From: JALRBM01 sp966186595
GTDB taxonomy: Bacteria; Patescibacteriota; Saccharimonadia; Saccharimonadales; Saccharimonadaceae
NCBI GenBank assembly: GCA_966186595.1
Contig: CBIFWO010000010.1
Location: forward strand, 1 to 28,292
DNA length: 28,292 nt
Reading direction: 5' to 3'
Shown here one piece after another: positions 15,597 to 22,875 of the stretch. Numbering within the stretch: the first letter of the stretch is position 1; each line of letters opens with the position of its first letter. Below the pieces are notes generated by a model, which was not told where the DNA came from, ran no database searches, and was given only the letters and a program-made list of their open reading frames with translations. Made by a program: the position numbers and the translations under genes.

Positions 15597-15902
15597 CTAA
15601 TCGTCCAGGATACTCGCCCTGACGTTTTCTAGCTCACCATTCAGATCACTAATGTAGCTTTTGCTCACTTCAACCATGAGTGTATTATCATATCCTTCCG
15701 CCACTTCAAGCTCTAGCTTCAAACCCGTTGATTCCAAGAGTTCAACAAGATCACAGAACATTTTTTTAATCTGCTCCTGACTATCCTCATCATTAAGGTC
15801 TAGCTTGTGAACCTTGCCATCAATATTAAACTCGAGGTAGTCAGTCTCGTCTTCAATAAATAATCTGGCCTGTAGAGTGCGGCTCTTATCTTCCTGATTC
15901 AT
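15597..15902 (-). CDS. Small acidic partner of the PHP-ATPase
   Basis: 101 residues from the ATG at 15902, preceded by a perfect AGGAGG at 7 bases; earlier in-frame ATGs lie inside the upstream gene. The protein is strongly acidic, with alternating strands (ARLFIEDETDYLEFNIDG, VHKLDL) then a helix (QIKKMFCDLVELLES) and another strand unit (LKLELEVAEG, TLMVEVSKSYI). I recognise no family. It overlaps the 3' end of the PHP-ATPase gene by 17 bases, so the two are translationally coupled. It may be an inhibitor, a DNA mimic or a specificity subunit; the acidic composition is the only hint. Confidence 0.78.
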   Translation of the reverse strand: MNQEDKSRTLQARLFIEDETDYLEFNIDGKVHKLDLNDEDSQEQIKKMFCDLVELLESTGLKLELEVAEGYDNTLMVEVSKSYISDLNGELENVRASILDD

Positions 15903-18030
15903 AAATTCCTCCTCTGTCATAAAATGCATCTTTCCCGCCCTCTAATATCCTCATGCTGACTTCTTTCCAGTCTTTCACGTCTTTATCGTCGATAGTATTT
16001 ACAAGCTGATTAGTGAATGGATTGCCAACATATGTCGTATATCCATCGACACCGTACGCACGATAGATCGTGGTATAGGGCAAAGTACGCACAGCCAGAT
16101 TTGCATTGTGCGTAGCTAGTACAACCATCTTTTTCTGCTTTCCTAGTTCCGTAATCTTTGGTCGAATAATCTCATCAATGTAAGAATTTGCCATACTAAG
16201 TTCAGGCTCGTCAAGTAAATAGACCCGAGCATCTGCATTGTTTAGCGCTTTTTGTATGAATATAATTGAACGCTCACCATTCGATGGCTTGTAGGGCTGG
16301 TGCTCCTTGTCGACAGTTTGACGATGAATACCGATAAAATCACCAGTTGAGGTCACGTCATGCTCATCAAGCAAGTTCTTCAACTCGACAAGATCACTAT
16401 CAAGATTGTGCTTAAGGGTAACTCGACTAACTTTTTGTATAGACTCCCTAACCTTGCGGAGATTTGTTATATTTCCAGCAAACTCCTCATAGCCAGATTT
16501 TGTAGATTCATTATTATTCAGCATACGATACCTACTCTCAATATCGACTCGACCTTTTCCACCAGTATGGCCCAGCACCTCATAAGAAACCTTCTCTTTT
16601 GGCTGCAAATTCTTGACTATCGACGTCATCGCATTTTTAAGTTGCAATCTATTTAAGGCGAACTTCGTAAAACCGGTAGCTGAAGGCTTCTTTGCACTGC
16701 CAGTTTTAGCTGCAACGTAGTATTGATACCTCTCAATTGTAAAATTGACAAGTTGCATAGACTCATAATCAATAGTCTCTTTTCGATACTTTTGAGATAC
16801 TGCCTTATGTAATAGGTCAACAAGCTCCTCAAGAGAAGAGGCTTGGGCTTCATCTAAGTACTCGTCAACTTTAATCTCATCGAGCGTTTCTAGAATGGTT
16901 ACCGCATTGTTTAGATCGTCACCGACTTTATCAATCTGTTTTCTCTCGTCGTCGGGAAGCTCGCTCATCTTACTCCAACCGATTCGCTTCTGGTTGGCCT
17001 TTGCTTTATACGTCCGGTGGTAGTCGAGGTATTCAGAAATTGGGGTCGGCATCTTGTCTCCCCAGTCTTTAACCTTCTTGAAGTGTACCTCGCAGTCATC
17101 AATCCCCAGGCTCGCCGCCTCTCTAGGCATGTCATCAGTCTCAAGCATATCTTCAAGAGCTTCTGCCGTTTCGGAGCTAATATACTCGGCATAGGGAATA
17201 TTTCGAGCCTTAAATGTTTCGATTAAACTTTTAATGACCTCTGTCTTGCCAGTTCCTTTATCTCCGAAAATGACGTTGACCTCGTTGTATAGCTTGAGAG
17301 GCTCTTTAATATCACGATTGCCTTTTGAAGGGTATACGTCATATATGGAAGAATTATTTTTATCGAGCAATGTCTTGACCAAATTCGCATCACGATCGAG
17401 TAATTTACAGAGATGCTCAAAATTCTCTATTTCAAGCCGGAGCTCCGGCAGCTCCATATTGGGATATAAGTCCCAATCTTTAATATCGCTACCTGCTATA
17501 CAATTGATGCCGTGACTGGTAAAGATACCCATTGAACGAACATTCGTTGCTTCAGCGATTAAACGAGCCTTATTTGAAAGCAAAGAGCCTAACACGTCAA
17601 ACTCTTCAGGGGGTATGGCAGGAGTCTTATGGAAATGGGGCATGAATATGCAATCGAGGGGGTCGAAAGTACTCACGACATCATCTATTTTGCCGAGAAA
17701 GTTATCAGGGGTAACGCCATTGATAAGGTCGGTCAGTTTCTGATCAAACAGCTCAATATTTTTTGGATTGCAAATAACAATCAAATGGTAGCGTTTAGAA
17801 GTGCCGTATTCTATATCGAGCTCAACACCAGGCCAGACATTACATGAATCAGCTACTTTAGCCTTCAAGCGATTGTATTGCACCTTATCAAACGCATTGT
17901 GATTAGTGATAGCGACAACCTCAACACCAGCACCAATAACCTTACTGGCAAAAAGCTCGTCGCTAACATTTCTTTTCTCACCATCACCACTTTTGAAATT
18001 ACGGGTGTGGCAATGGAAGTCGACTATCAT
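15886..18030 (-). CDS. PHP-domain/ABC-type ATPase fusion (TrlF/Ppl-like), putative defence protein
   Basis: 714 residues. The N-terminal PHP phosphoesterase has metal ligands in the right order: DFHCH (His6, His8), NH (His44), Glu70, PHFH (His132, His134) and Asp182. These would hydrolyse phosphoester bonds, perhaps in nucleic acid or nucleotides. An SMC/OLD-like ATPase follows: Walker A GDKGTGKT (256-263), a long helical insert (about 330-570), an ABC-like signature KPSNGERS (about 580), Walker B VYLLDEPE (about 603-610) and H-loop LATHN. This is the architecture of NCBI TrlF-family ATPases and of the single-gene PHP-ATPase defence system called Ppl, as I recall. All motifs look intact. It has no Shine-Dalgarno; TATAGT ends 6 bases before the ATG. 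Confidence 0.88.
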   Translation of the reverse strand: MIVDFHCHTRNFKSGDGEKRNVSDELFASKVIGAGVEVVAITNHNAFDKVQYNRLKAKVADSCNVWPGVELDIEYGTSKRYHLIVICNPKNIELFDQKLTDLINGVTPDNFLGKIDDVVSTFDPLDCIFMPHFHKTPAIPPEEFDVLGSLLSNKARLIAEATNVRSMGIFTSHGINCIAGSDIKDWDLYPNMELPELRLEIENFEHLCKLLDRDANLVKTLLDKNNSSIYDVYPSKGNRDIKEPLKLYNEVNVIFGDKGTGKTEVIKSLIETFKARNIPYAEYISSETAEALEDMLETDDMPREAASLGIDDCEVHFKKVKDWGDKMPTPISEYLDYHRTYKAKANQKRIGWSKMSELPDDERKQIDKVGDDLNNAVTILETLDEIKVDEYLDEAQASSLEELVDLLHKAVSQKYRKETIDYESMQLVNFTIERYQYYVAAKTGSAKKPSATGFTKFALNRLQLKNAMTSIVKNLQPKEKVSYEVLGHTGGKGRVDIESRYRMLNNNESTKSGYEEFAGNITNLRKVRESIQKVSRVTLKHNLDSDLVELKNLLDEHDVTSTGDFIGIHRQTVDKEHQPYKPSNGERSIIFIQKALNNADARVYLLDEPELSMANSYIDEIIRPKITELGKQKKMVVLATHNANLAVRTLPYTTIYRAYGVDGYTTYVGNPFTNQLVNTIDDKDVKDWKEVSMRILEGGKDAFYDRGGIYESGR

Positions 18031-18067
18031 ATTTCAACTATACCAGGGAGAACTCGTATATGGTGCA

Positions 18068-18073
18068 ATTATA
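18068..18073 (-). promoter_or_regulatory. -10 box upstream of the PHP-ATPase gene
   Basis: TATAAT on the minus strand, 37 bases before the ATG at 18030; the -35 region is TTTTGG at 17 bases. A second box, TATAGT, ends 6 bases before the ATG and would give a leaderless mRNA. Both are plausible. Confidence 0.5.
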
Positions 18074-18106
18074 GTAACTTTTTAGCAACCCCAAAAAATG
18101 ATCCGG

Positions 18107-18340
18107 TCAGAGAATAATCTTATCCCCGTTCTTGTCAATTAAATACATTCCCTCATCGCTGCTTCTATTCGATTGCTTGGTGCTTCTGTCAATTTCGATC
18201 AGAGTATCAATGAAGCCCGTGAAATTACGAATCGCCTCATAGTATTCCTCGTCCGTCCTATAAGTGATTCCGTCCTTAGCAAATGCAGCCTTCCACCCTG
18301 CTAGACTTTTATCATCAATCTCGTATAGTTTGTCGTGCAA
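18107..18340 (-). CDS. Small protein, third gene of the Panacea operon
   Basis: 77 residues from a TTG start (GGAG about 11 bases upstream); no internal ATG is near the N-terminus. The sequence has a helical core (YYEAIRNFTGFIDTLIEIDRS), then a polar stretch, and ends in a strand (GMYLIDKNGDKIIL). No family recognised. It follows the 117-aa gene with a 16-base gap, on the same strand and presumably in the same transcript. It may be a second component of the toxin-antitoxin unit or an unrelated cargo gene. Confidence 0.6.
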   Translation of the reverse strand: MHDKLYEIDDKSLAGWKAAFAKDGITYRTDEEYYEAIRNFTGFIDTLIEIDRSTKQSNRSSDEGMYLIDKNGDKIIL

Positions 18341-18356
18341 ATCCTATACTCCACAT

Positions 18357-18710
18357 CTAGTTATAATACCTGTGCTTAGTATCAATCATATAAATCTTTG
18401 CGGTTCTGTCGCTATTGGATAAGCCGAGATAAACTCTAAATGGATTATTACCATAATCTATCTTTAATAGAGTGGTACTAGGGTCACTAACAATTTTAAT
18501 AACCCTCTTGTCTTCTGCACTGCTAGGTCGAATTGGCTTTATCTCATGCCCACCTATCTTTTGCTTAATCTCTTGAGGGCTTACACATTCAATTATTTCC
18601 GATAGAAGCGTTTTGACTCTGCGTATATGACTTTCATCTTCAAATATTTCACCTAGCGGACACTCATCATGTCGATAAGAAGAAAAGCTAGGGAAGAATC
18701 CGTGAGCCAT
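18357..18710 (-). CDS. Putative toxin partner of the Panacea protein
   Basis: 117 residues. The N-terminus is polar; the C-terminal half reads as beta strands ending in FRVYLGLSNSDRTAKIYMIDTKHRYYN. That resembles the end of RelE/ParE-fold toxins, where a strand is followed by a basic/aromatic tail; Lys, His, Arg and Tyr there would be the candidate active residues. The resemblance is weak. It begins two bases after the stop of the Panacea gene (TAATAATG) without its own ribosome site, so translation is coupled. Antitoxin-first order fits Panacea (PanAT) pairs, whose toxins are diverse. Toxin identity is an inference from position. Confidence 0.65.
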   Translation of the reverse strand: MAHGFFPSFSSYRHDECPLGEIFEDESHIRRVKTLLSEIIECVSPQEIKQKIGGHEIKPIRPSSAEDKRVIKIVSDPSTTLLKIDYGNNPFRVYLGLSNSDRTAKIYMIDTKHRYYN

Positions 18711-18714
18711 ATTA

Positions 18715-19164
18715 TTATAAATCGTTTGCTGTAAAATATTCCTTTAAGTCTGGCTGGGGAATCTCAATATTCCGACCATCTTCCTTAAAGTGCTTAGCCC
18801 AGGGAGTTCCATCTTGGTGTGTGGTTTTAACGAGATAAAAGCCACTATATTTTTCACCGATATTTTGCCATATTTCTTCAATGTGATTCTTAACGGATTC
18901 ACTAAGATTTGACGACTCATACTCAACATCAAAATTGGTAATGGGAAATTGCCCACATACTTTGAACGTATGATAGACATCGGCAACTACGGGTCCATAT
19001 TTCCATGCCTCAACCTTATCGTCAAACAAGGGACTGCCGTGCTGGGCAATATATTTTCCCTGAACATAGTAAAGGAGCTTCTGAAGTTTCAGATTTGTTA
19101 AGTCATTCTCTGGTGTTTTACTTGCAAGCTCGATTAGATAACTTGCTACATCTAGCGCCTTCAT
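18715..19164 (-). CDS. Panacea-domain (SocA-like, DUF4065) antitoxin-type protein
   Basis: 149 residues covering the Panacea domain: ASYLIELA, then the hallmark LTNLKLQKLLYYVQGKYIA, FDDKVEAWKYGPVV and a helical C-terminal half ending near the stop. Such proteins act as antitoxins or as adaptors that neutralise or deliver a partner. The ATG has AGGGG about 8 bases upstream. It is the first gene of a three-gene minus-strand operon. An 11-base palindrome between its promoter and start codon suggests autoregulation, although the Panacea domain itself is not a known DNA-binding fold, so the repressor may be another gene product. Confidence 0.85.
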   Translation of the reverse strand: MKALDVASYLIELASKTPENDLTNLKLQKLLYYVQGKYIAQHGSPLFDDKVEAWKYGPVVADVYHTFKVCGQFPITNFDVEYESSNLSESVKNHIEEIWQNIGEKYSGFYLVKTTHQDGTPWAKHFKEDGRNIEIPQPDLKEYFTANDL

Positions 19165-19194
19165 AATAGTATCCCCTATACTTACGCATACGAC

Positions 19195-19229
19195 TGTAAA
19201 TTACAATCATAACCGCCTTCAGTATAGCA
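19195..19229 (-). promoter_or_regulatory. Extended -10 promoter and operator-like palindrome of the Panacea operon
   Basis: On the minus strand TGC-TATACT (19229-19221) is an extended -10 box; the -35 region is poor. TGTAAATTACA at 19195-19205 is a perfect 11-base palindrome about 10-20 bases past the expected transcription start, where a bound repressor would block the polymerase. Confidence 0.6.
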
Positions 19230-19266
19230 TAAGCGACTTGCACGATTACTTCTCGTGACATCGCAC

Positions 19267-19290
19267 GTCACTTGTTCAATCACCGCTGCT
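19267..19290 (+). other. Decayed copy of tRNA-Met 3' end, putative attR
   Basis: GTCACTTGTTCAATC matches 10647-10661 region of tRNA-Met with one mismatch, and after a 3-4 base gap CGCTGCT matches the 3' acceptor strand. No tRNA can be folded here, as the 5' half is missing. It lies just upstream of the Panacea operon promoter, at the point where island-type genes end. Confidence 0.55.
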
Positions 19291-19387
19291 TAATACTCAA
19301 CAGGTCATATTCTCTAGACTTCTCAACTATTCGATTCATAGCGACCAGTTCAGACAGAATTGTGTTCCATTTCGAGTGAACCCATTC

Positions 19388-19431
19388 TACCACGAAAAAA
19401 CGATCACATCAGTGGTCGTTTTTTCGTGGTA
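19388..19431. terminator. Strong bidirectional terminator
   Basis: A 20-base arm pair (19388-19407 with 19412-19431, one mismatch) with a 4-base loop. Each arm contains a run of six A or T, giving a U-tract in either direction. It directly follows the stop of the gene ending at 19440. Confidence 0.85.
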
Positions 19432-19439
19432 AAACACAG

Positions 19440-20177
19440 CTACTGCTCAGAATCTCGACCCTCAGTGACGGGGGTACGTCTTCCTGCATACTTCCTCATA
19501 AAAGGATGCGTCAAAGGACGTGTCACCCTCCTTACGGATTCTGGTACAAGATGTATATATGCTTTTGAAAGATGGCGCAATATTGCAGCATGTGGATATT
19601 TTTCGTGGTATGCTCTATGAAACTCAGCAATCGACTCATTAAGTTCTTTGGGTAAGACCAGGTCTTGCTCTTCAAACCAAGCCGTAAATTTTTTATCAGC
19701 ATCCCTATGTAGAAAAATGCGCTTCGTAGGTTCGAGATTATGCAAGGCAAGCATACCAAGAGGACTGAGAGAGCGTAATCGCATATCTTCCATTCCATCG
19801 ATGGGGTATTCCGTTATTTCGTCCAACAAGGCAGCACCCCGCAGCTCCACCGATACATCTCCCCTCGTGGCATATACTCCGTTAGCCTCACGGCGCAAGA
19901 GATTGTTTGCACCAGCGTCTAGCGGGGCGGGAGTATCCATACCCAGATTACATAACGTACTCTCTATCGAAAACTTGTTGGATTGTGAAGGTAGATATAT
20001 ATCAATATCACGTATACTTCCACCTTTTTTAATTGCCGGAGGTAATTCAACCCCCCTAACAGCAGCATGACCAAGCGATCCGACGATTAAGATTGGTGCG
20101 CCGCCAATTTCCACGCTGCTTAACACATCTACCTGTTCTGCGCGTGCCGTCTCTATGCCAGTATTCCTATTTCGCAT
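19440..20177 (-). CDS. Nucleotidyltransferase-like protein
   Basis: 245 residues from the ATG at 20177; the frame is open upstream to a TTG at 20255, which is less likely because that part overlaps promoter-like AT-rich sequence. The N-terminal half carries LIVGSLGHAAVRG followed by IRDIDIYLP, the GS...DxD pattern of nucleotidyltransferase-fold proteins, with further possible carboxylates in SVELRG. The C-terminal half is helical and basic (LHRDADKKFTAWFEEQD, RRVTRPLTHPF). It might transfer nucleotides to an antibiotic, protein or tRNA, or belong to an AbiEii-like group; no partner is adjacent. It has no Shine-Dalgarno. It lies just outside the putative attR and is probably chromosomal. Confidence 0.65.
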   Translation of the reverse strand: MRNRNTGIETARAEQVDVLSSVEIGGAPILIVGSLGHAAVRGVELPPAIKKGGSIRDIDIYLPSQSNKFSIESTLCNLGMDTPAPLDAGANNLLRREANGVYATRGDVSVELRGAALLDEITEYPIDGMEDMRLRSLSPLGMLALHNLEPTKRIFLHRDADKKFTAWFEEQDLVLPKELNESIAEFHRAYHEKYPHAAILRHLSKAYIHLVPESVRRVTRPLTHPFMRKYAGRRTPVTEGRDSEQ

Positions 20178-20283
20178 ATATACATATTGTATACGTATAT
20201 TCGCTAAAAGGGGCTGTCTTGTGCTACAAATAGGATCCCATACTTGGGTGTACAATAGTAATAGCTCTTAAAGGAGGGACGTT

Positions 20284-20688
20284 ATGCAAGAAGATAAGCA
20301 AACAACCGAGGTACGAGAGACAAATGAACGTGTCGGTAATACCGATGTACAACGTGAAACGGTGAGTAGGCGCACCAGCACACCTGGCGCAGTAATTGTG
20401 CGACGGGTAATCTGGTATATCACAGGCTTTATAATTGCCTTACTCCTGCTACGTCTTTTCTTATTAATGCTAGGTGCCAATGACACGGCTGCATTTGTAC
20501 GCTTTGTGTACACACTAAGTAGCGTCTTTGCGGCACCATTCTTTGGTATCTTTAATTATCAGCCTAGCTACGGGCACTTTACCTTCGAGATCAGCACGGT
20601 AGTGGCCATTATCGTCTACGCCCTCATTGGATGGGGGATCGCAAAATTAGCTACACTCGCCCGCCCACAAGGTGATGCCGAAGCTTAG
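20284..20688 (+). CDS. YggT-family membrane protein
   Basis: 134 residues with AAAGGAGG at 7 bases before the ATG, the best ribosome site in the window. A charged cytoplasmic N-terminus (about 37 residues) is followed by a hydrophobic helix (IIALLLLRLFLLMLGAND), a short loop with SSVFAAPFFGIF, and a second helix (VVAIIVYALIGWGIAKL). The LLLLRLFL...N and PFFGIF elements are the YggT signature. Such proteins are small membrane proteins linked to septation or osmotic stress; the role is not settled. The promoter TACAAT is at 20251-20256. It converges on the anti-sigma gene through a shared terminator. Confidence 0.85.
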   Translation: MQEDKQTTEVRETNERVGNTDVQRETVSRRTSTPGAVIVRRVIWYITGFIIALLLLRLFLLMLGANDTAAFVRFVYTLSSVFAAPFFGIFNYQPSYGHFTFEISTVVAIIVYALIGWGIAKLATLARPQGDAEA

Positions 20689-20857
20689 TCTGAAATAATA
20701 CAAGAGGTTTCCTTATCTATTAGCAATCGTGAGGATATCGAAGCAAGCACATCAAGGCAGACAAGCTCGGAGAAGTTTGGAAGTGATCTAGGACCGGATC
20801 ACAGGGAAGAAGGTTCAAGAGGACTCGCAATAGCGCGAGTCCTCTTTCTACTAGGCT
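20689..20857 (+). terminator. Intergenic hairpins with terminator at 20818-20849
   Basis: The main stem pairs 20818-20828 with 20835-20845 (11 bp, perfect) around a 6-base loop, followed by TTTCT; it can serve both converging genes. Upstream GTGATC/GATCAC forms a second hairpin (about 20783-20802). No ORF is seen in the rest. Confidence 0.8.
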
Positions 20858-22105
20858 CTAGTACTTCTGGAGTACATTGAGGTCTTTCACCGTTCGCTCG
20901 ACCATCAACCCAATTGTCGTAATCCTATCCCATGAGATATTCGACGAGAACTCACCTGCGGGTTCGAGATAGTTAATATCAAGACTATCACCGACCTTTA
21001 TCTTTAGATCTTCAGGATCTGTCTTAGCATAAATCCCATCAAAACTTGCCAAACCATAGACCGTTGTCTGATTGTATCGGTCGATAACATTGTTTGGTGT
21101 TTGAATAGTATAGACTACCCCCTTGCCTACATCTAACTTTATCGAACCAGCGCCATAACTCACGACTTTCCCCTGAACAGTTCGAGGTGCCCGGGAGTCA
21201 TTCATCACGGGAAGCGCACCACCATGAGCAACAGTTAGTATGGTGTGATTAATACCATTGCTTTGCAAACAAGTCCGCTCAGGGTTACCATCACAAGCGG
21301 AACGGGCGTGGACATAGGAGCGATACTCGGTGCTGTAATACTCTACTGGAAGGGGCAGTTTGAAGATAATCATTCCGTCGATCTCTTCAGATTCGCCCAG
21401 ACCCTCGTACTGAGCTGGAATAAAGTAGAGGACCGTATCGCCAGGTTTTATCGACTCGAGGGGTACCACTTTATTATTTTCAACCACTCTTACATTATCC
21501 GGTAAGGCTTTTTCCCGTCTCTCCAAAACAAGCTTATTATTCTGAACACTCCTTACTTTATCGGCAGTATTGAGCGAGCCAACCATTCGAAACAACGCTC
21601 TATCAGTACCGCCCATTTTCTCTACCGACCGGGGATCCTTCCGAATCCAAGCTGTCACCACATCTATATCACACTTGGCCTGCAGTACTTTCTTGCCATC
21701 TTCGGCAGATAAATTACTACCGCGTTTTAGCTCATAGGTCGTGCCTTCTTTTTTCTGCGCATCACAACTGTCAAATTCAACCGTCAACTGCTCCCTGCCA
21801 AATTCATTGGTACCTGATTGATTCACCTTTACCTGGGTGAGATTCGACACGGTCCGCACCACGGCATAGGTTGTTCCCGCTACGAGCAGCAATGCTCCAA
21901 TTGCCAGCGCAATCACTGCTATTTTTGGTAAATGACGTATTTTCATAAGTAGTGTCTCCTTTTTAGTGACACTCGTTTTACGAATCACGGCAGAAAATAT
22001 TTCATCGGACGACACAACGGCCATCACCCTATCAGTAAAATCGGTATTCTGCGCGCATTCGGGCCGGGCGGCGATAATGCGTGTATCAAAAATAATATCT
22101 TTCAT
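20858..22105 (-). CDS. Anti-sigma-factor-like single-pass membrane protein
   Basis: 415 residues. A cytoplasmic N-terminus of about 60 residues contains KDIIFDTRIIAARPEC and SSDEIFSAVIRKTSV and is followed by one hydrophobic helix (about 62-83, IAVIALAIGALLLVAGTTYAV). A large extracytoplasmic region of about 330 residues with beta-rich segments follows. It begins within the sigma gene (ATGA overlap: its ATG at 22105, the sigma stop at 22102), the classic ECF sigma/anti-sigma arrangement. The N-terminal part would hold the sigma factor at the membrane and the outer part would sense envelope stress. The zinc-binding HxxxCxxC motif is absent, so it is not the ZAS type. Name inferred from topology and context. 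Confidence 0.75.
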   Translation of the reverse strand: MKDIIFDTRIIAARPECAQNTDFTDRVMAVVSSDEIFSAVIRKTSVTKKETLLMKIRHLPKIAVIALAIGALLLVAGTTYAVVRTVSNLTQVKVNQSGTNEFGREQLTVEFDSCDAQKKEGTTYELKRGSNLSAEDGKKVLQAKCDIDVVTAWIRKDPRSVEKMGGTDRALFRMVGSLNTADKVRSVQNNKLVLERREKALPDNVRVVENNKVVPLESIKPGDTVLYFIPAQYEGLGESEEIDGMIIFKLPLPVEYYSTEYRSYVHARSACDGNPERTCLQSNGINHTILTVAHGGALPVMNDSRAPRTVQGKVVSYGAGSIKLDVGKGVVYTIQTPNNVIDRYNQTTVYGLASFDGIYAKTDPEDLKIKVGDSLDINYLEPAGEFSSNISWDRITTIGLMVERTVKDLNVLQKY

Positions 22106-22629
22106 GCTAGCTTCTCCTTCAGCTGAGACTTCGCTCGGCTTATCCAGGTGCCCACCGTGCCCGTCGACGTATTATAATGGCGGGCAATTTCCTTATAGCT
22201 TTTGCCTTCCCAGAAATAGGCCCTAATAATTTCGGCATATTGAGGCGGCTCGAGCTCTTCTACAGCTCGACGTATCGCTATAATTTCATCTTGCTCCAGC
22301 CCCACCGGCTGCACAGATTCCATGTAGTTTTCTACATTTTCAACAGTAAATCTTTTCTTGTTTTTGCGTAGGTGATCAATGCATAGATTGGTTGCTATGC
22401 GATATAGCCATGTCGAAAATCTGGCCTTATCCCCCGCAAATGATCTTAAGTTTTTATACGCCTTAACAAACGCTTCCTGTGCAATATCTTCCCCATCCTG
22501 CCGATCTTTTACGATATTTTCACAGTGAATTATCAGGCCCGTTTGATACCGTTCAACGAGCATTCTATACTGATCCACATCCCCCGCTAAAATCTGGGAA
22601 ATGCATTTATTTTCATCCATCATATCCAT
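22102..22629 (-). CDS. ECF (sigma70 group 4) RNA polymerase sigma factor
   Basis: 175 residues with both ECF regions: region 2 (DGEDIAQEAFVKAYKNLRSFAGDKARFSTWLYRIATNLCIDHLRK, including the -10 recognition helix) and region 4 (EPPQYAEIIRAYFWEGKSYKEIARHYNTSTGTVGTWISRAKSQL, with the -35 binding helix-turn-helix). It directs polymerase to stress-response promoters. Several ATGs cluster at the start (22629, 22623, 22620). The ECF-type promoter at 22630-22658 ends right at the first, so translation may begin at the later ones on a leaderless mRNA. It overlaps the anti-sigma gene by four bases. Confidence 0.93.
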   Translation of the reverse strand: MDMMDENKCISQILAGDVDQYRMLVERYQTGLIIHCENIVKDRQDGEDIAQEAFVKAYKNLRSFAGDKARFSTWLYRIATNLCIDHLRKNKKRFTVENVENYMESVQPVGLEQDEIIAIRRAVEELEPPQYAEIIRAYFWEGKSYKEIARHYNTSTGTVGTWISRAKSQLKEKLA

Positions 22630-22658
22630 TATACGAAGAGGCAGGGAAGTTTATTTCA
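22630..22658 (-). promoter_or_regulatory. ECF-type autoregulatory promoter of the sigma operon
   Basis: On the minus strand TGAAAT (22658-22653), 17 bases, CGTA (22635-22632) within CGTATA. This matches the TGAAAC-N16/17-CGTA pattern of Bacillus SigW/SigX-type promoters. The -10 element touches the first ATG of the sigma gene. Confidence 0.6.
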
Positions 22659-22661
22659 CAG

Positions 22662-22695
22662 ATCACAGAGTTATCTGGTTATTTTGTGATATAGT
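22662..22695 (+). promoter_or_regulatory. Extended -10 promoter with ATCACA/TGTGAT inverted repeat
   Basis: TGATATAGT (22687-22695) is an extended -10 box facing the small gene at 22729. ATCACA (22662-22667) and TGTGAT (22685-22690) are perfect inverted arms; the right arm overlaps the -10 region. It could be a regulator site shared with the divergent sigma operon. Confidence 0.5.
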
Positions 22696-22728
22696 ACAAG
22701 CTTGCAGAATTCCTACGGACGGAGAGTC

Positions 22729-22860
22729 ATGAGCGACAGTTGGTTCGATCCCGCCAACGCTCCCGCACCGGAGCCGCAGGTCCCTCAGCAGCGGGATGGC
22801 AAGTGGGAGAGGCAGACTGGCAACCCGGGCCAGGATGGATCAGGTACGTCTCCTCGCTAG
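22729..22860 (+). CDS. GC-rich 43-residue ORF of unknown function
   Basis: ATG at 22729 with GGAG (in GGACGGAGAGTC) about 6 bases upstream; TAG at 22858-22860. The product starts MSDSWFDPANAPAPEPQ and is rich in Pro, Gln, Gly and Asp, without a hydrophobic segment, so probably disordered. Third codon positions are strongly G/C, unlike flanking genes and like the two genes at 9243-10464. It has its own extended -10 promoter and is followed after 15 bases by a perfect terminator stem. No similar protein is known to me; it could also be a regulatory RNA with an incidental ORF. Confidence 0.5.
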   Translation: MSDSWFDPANAPAPEPQVPQQRDGKWERQTGNPGQDGSGTSPR

Positions 22861-22875
22861 TTCGTACGTGTTTTG

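Noticed and set aside
20155..20255. N-terminal extension of the nucleotidyltransferase-like gene to TTG at 20255
   Set aside because: The extra 26 codons overlap the YggT promoter region and have no ribosome site; the fold begins after the ATG at 20177.
22696..22712. HindIII- and EcoRI-like sites close together, suggesting cloning artefact
   Set aside because: AAGCTT and GAATTC are each common hexamers, and no vector sequence flanks them; chance is adequate.
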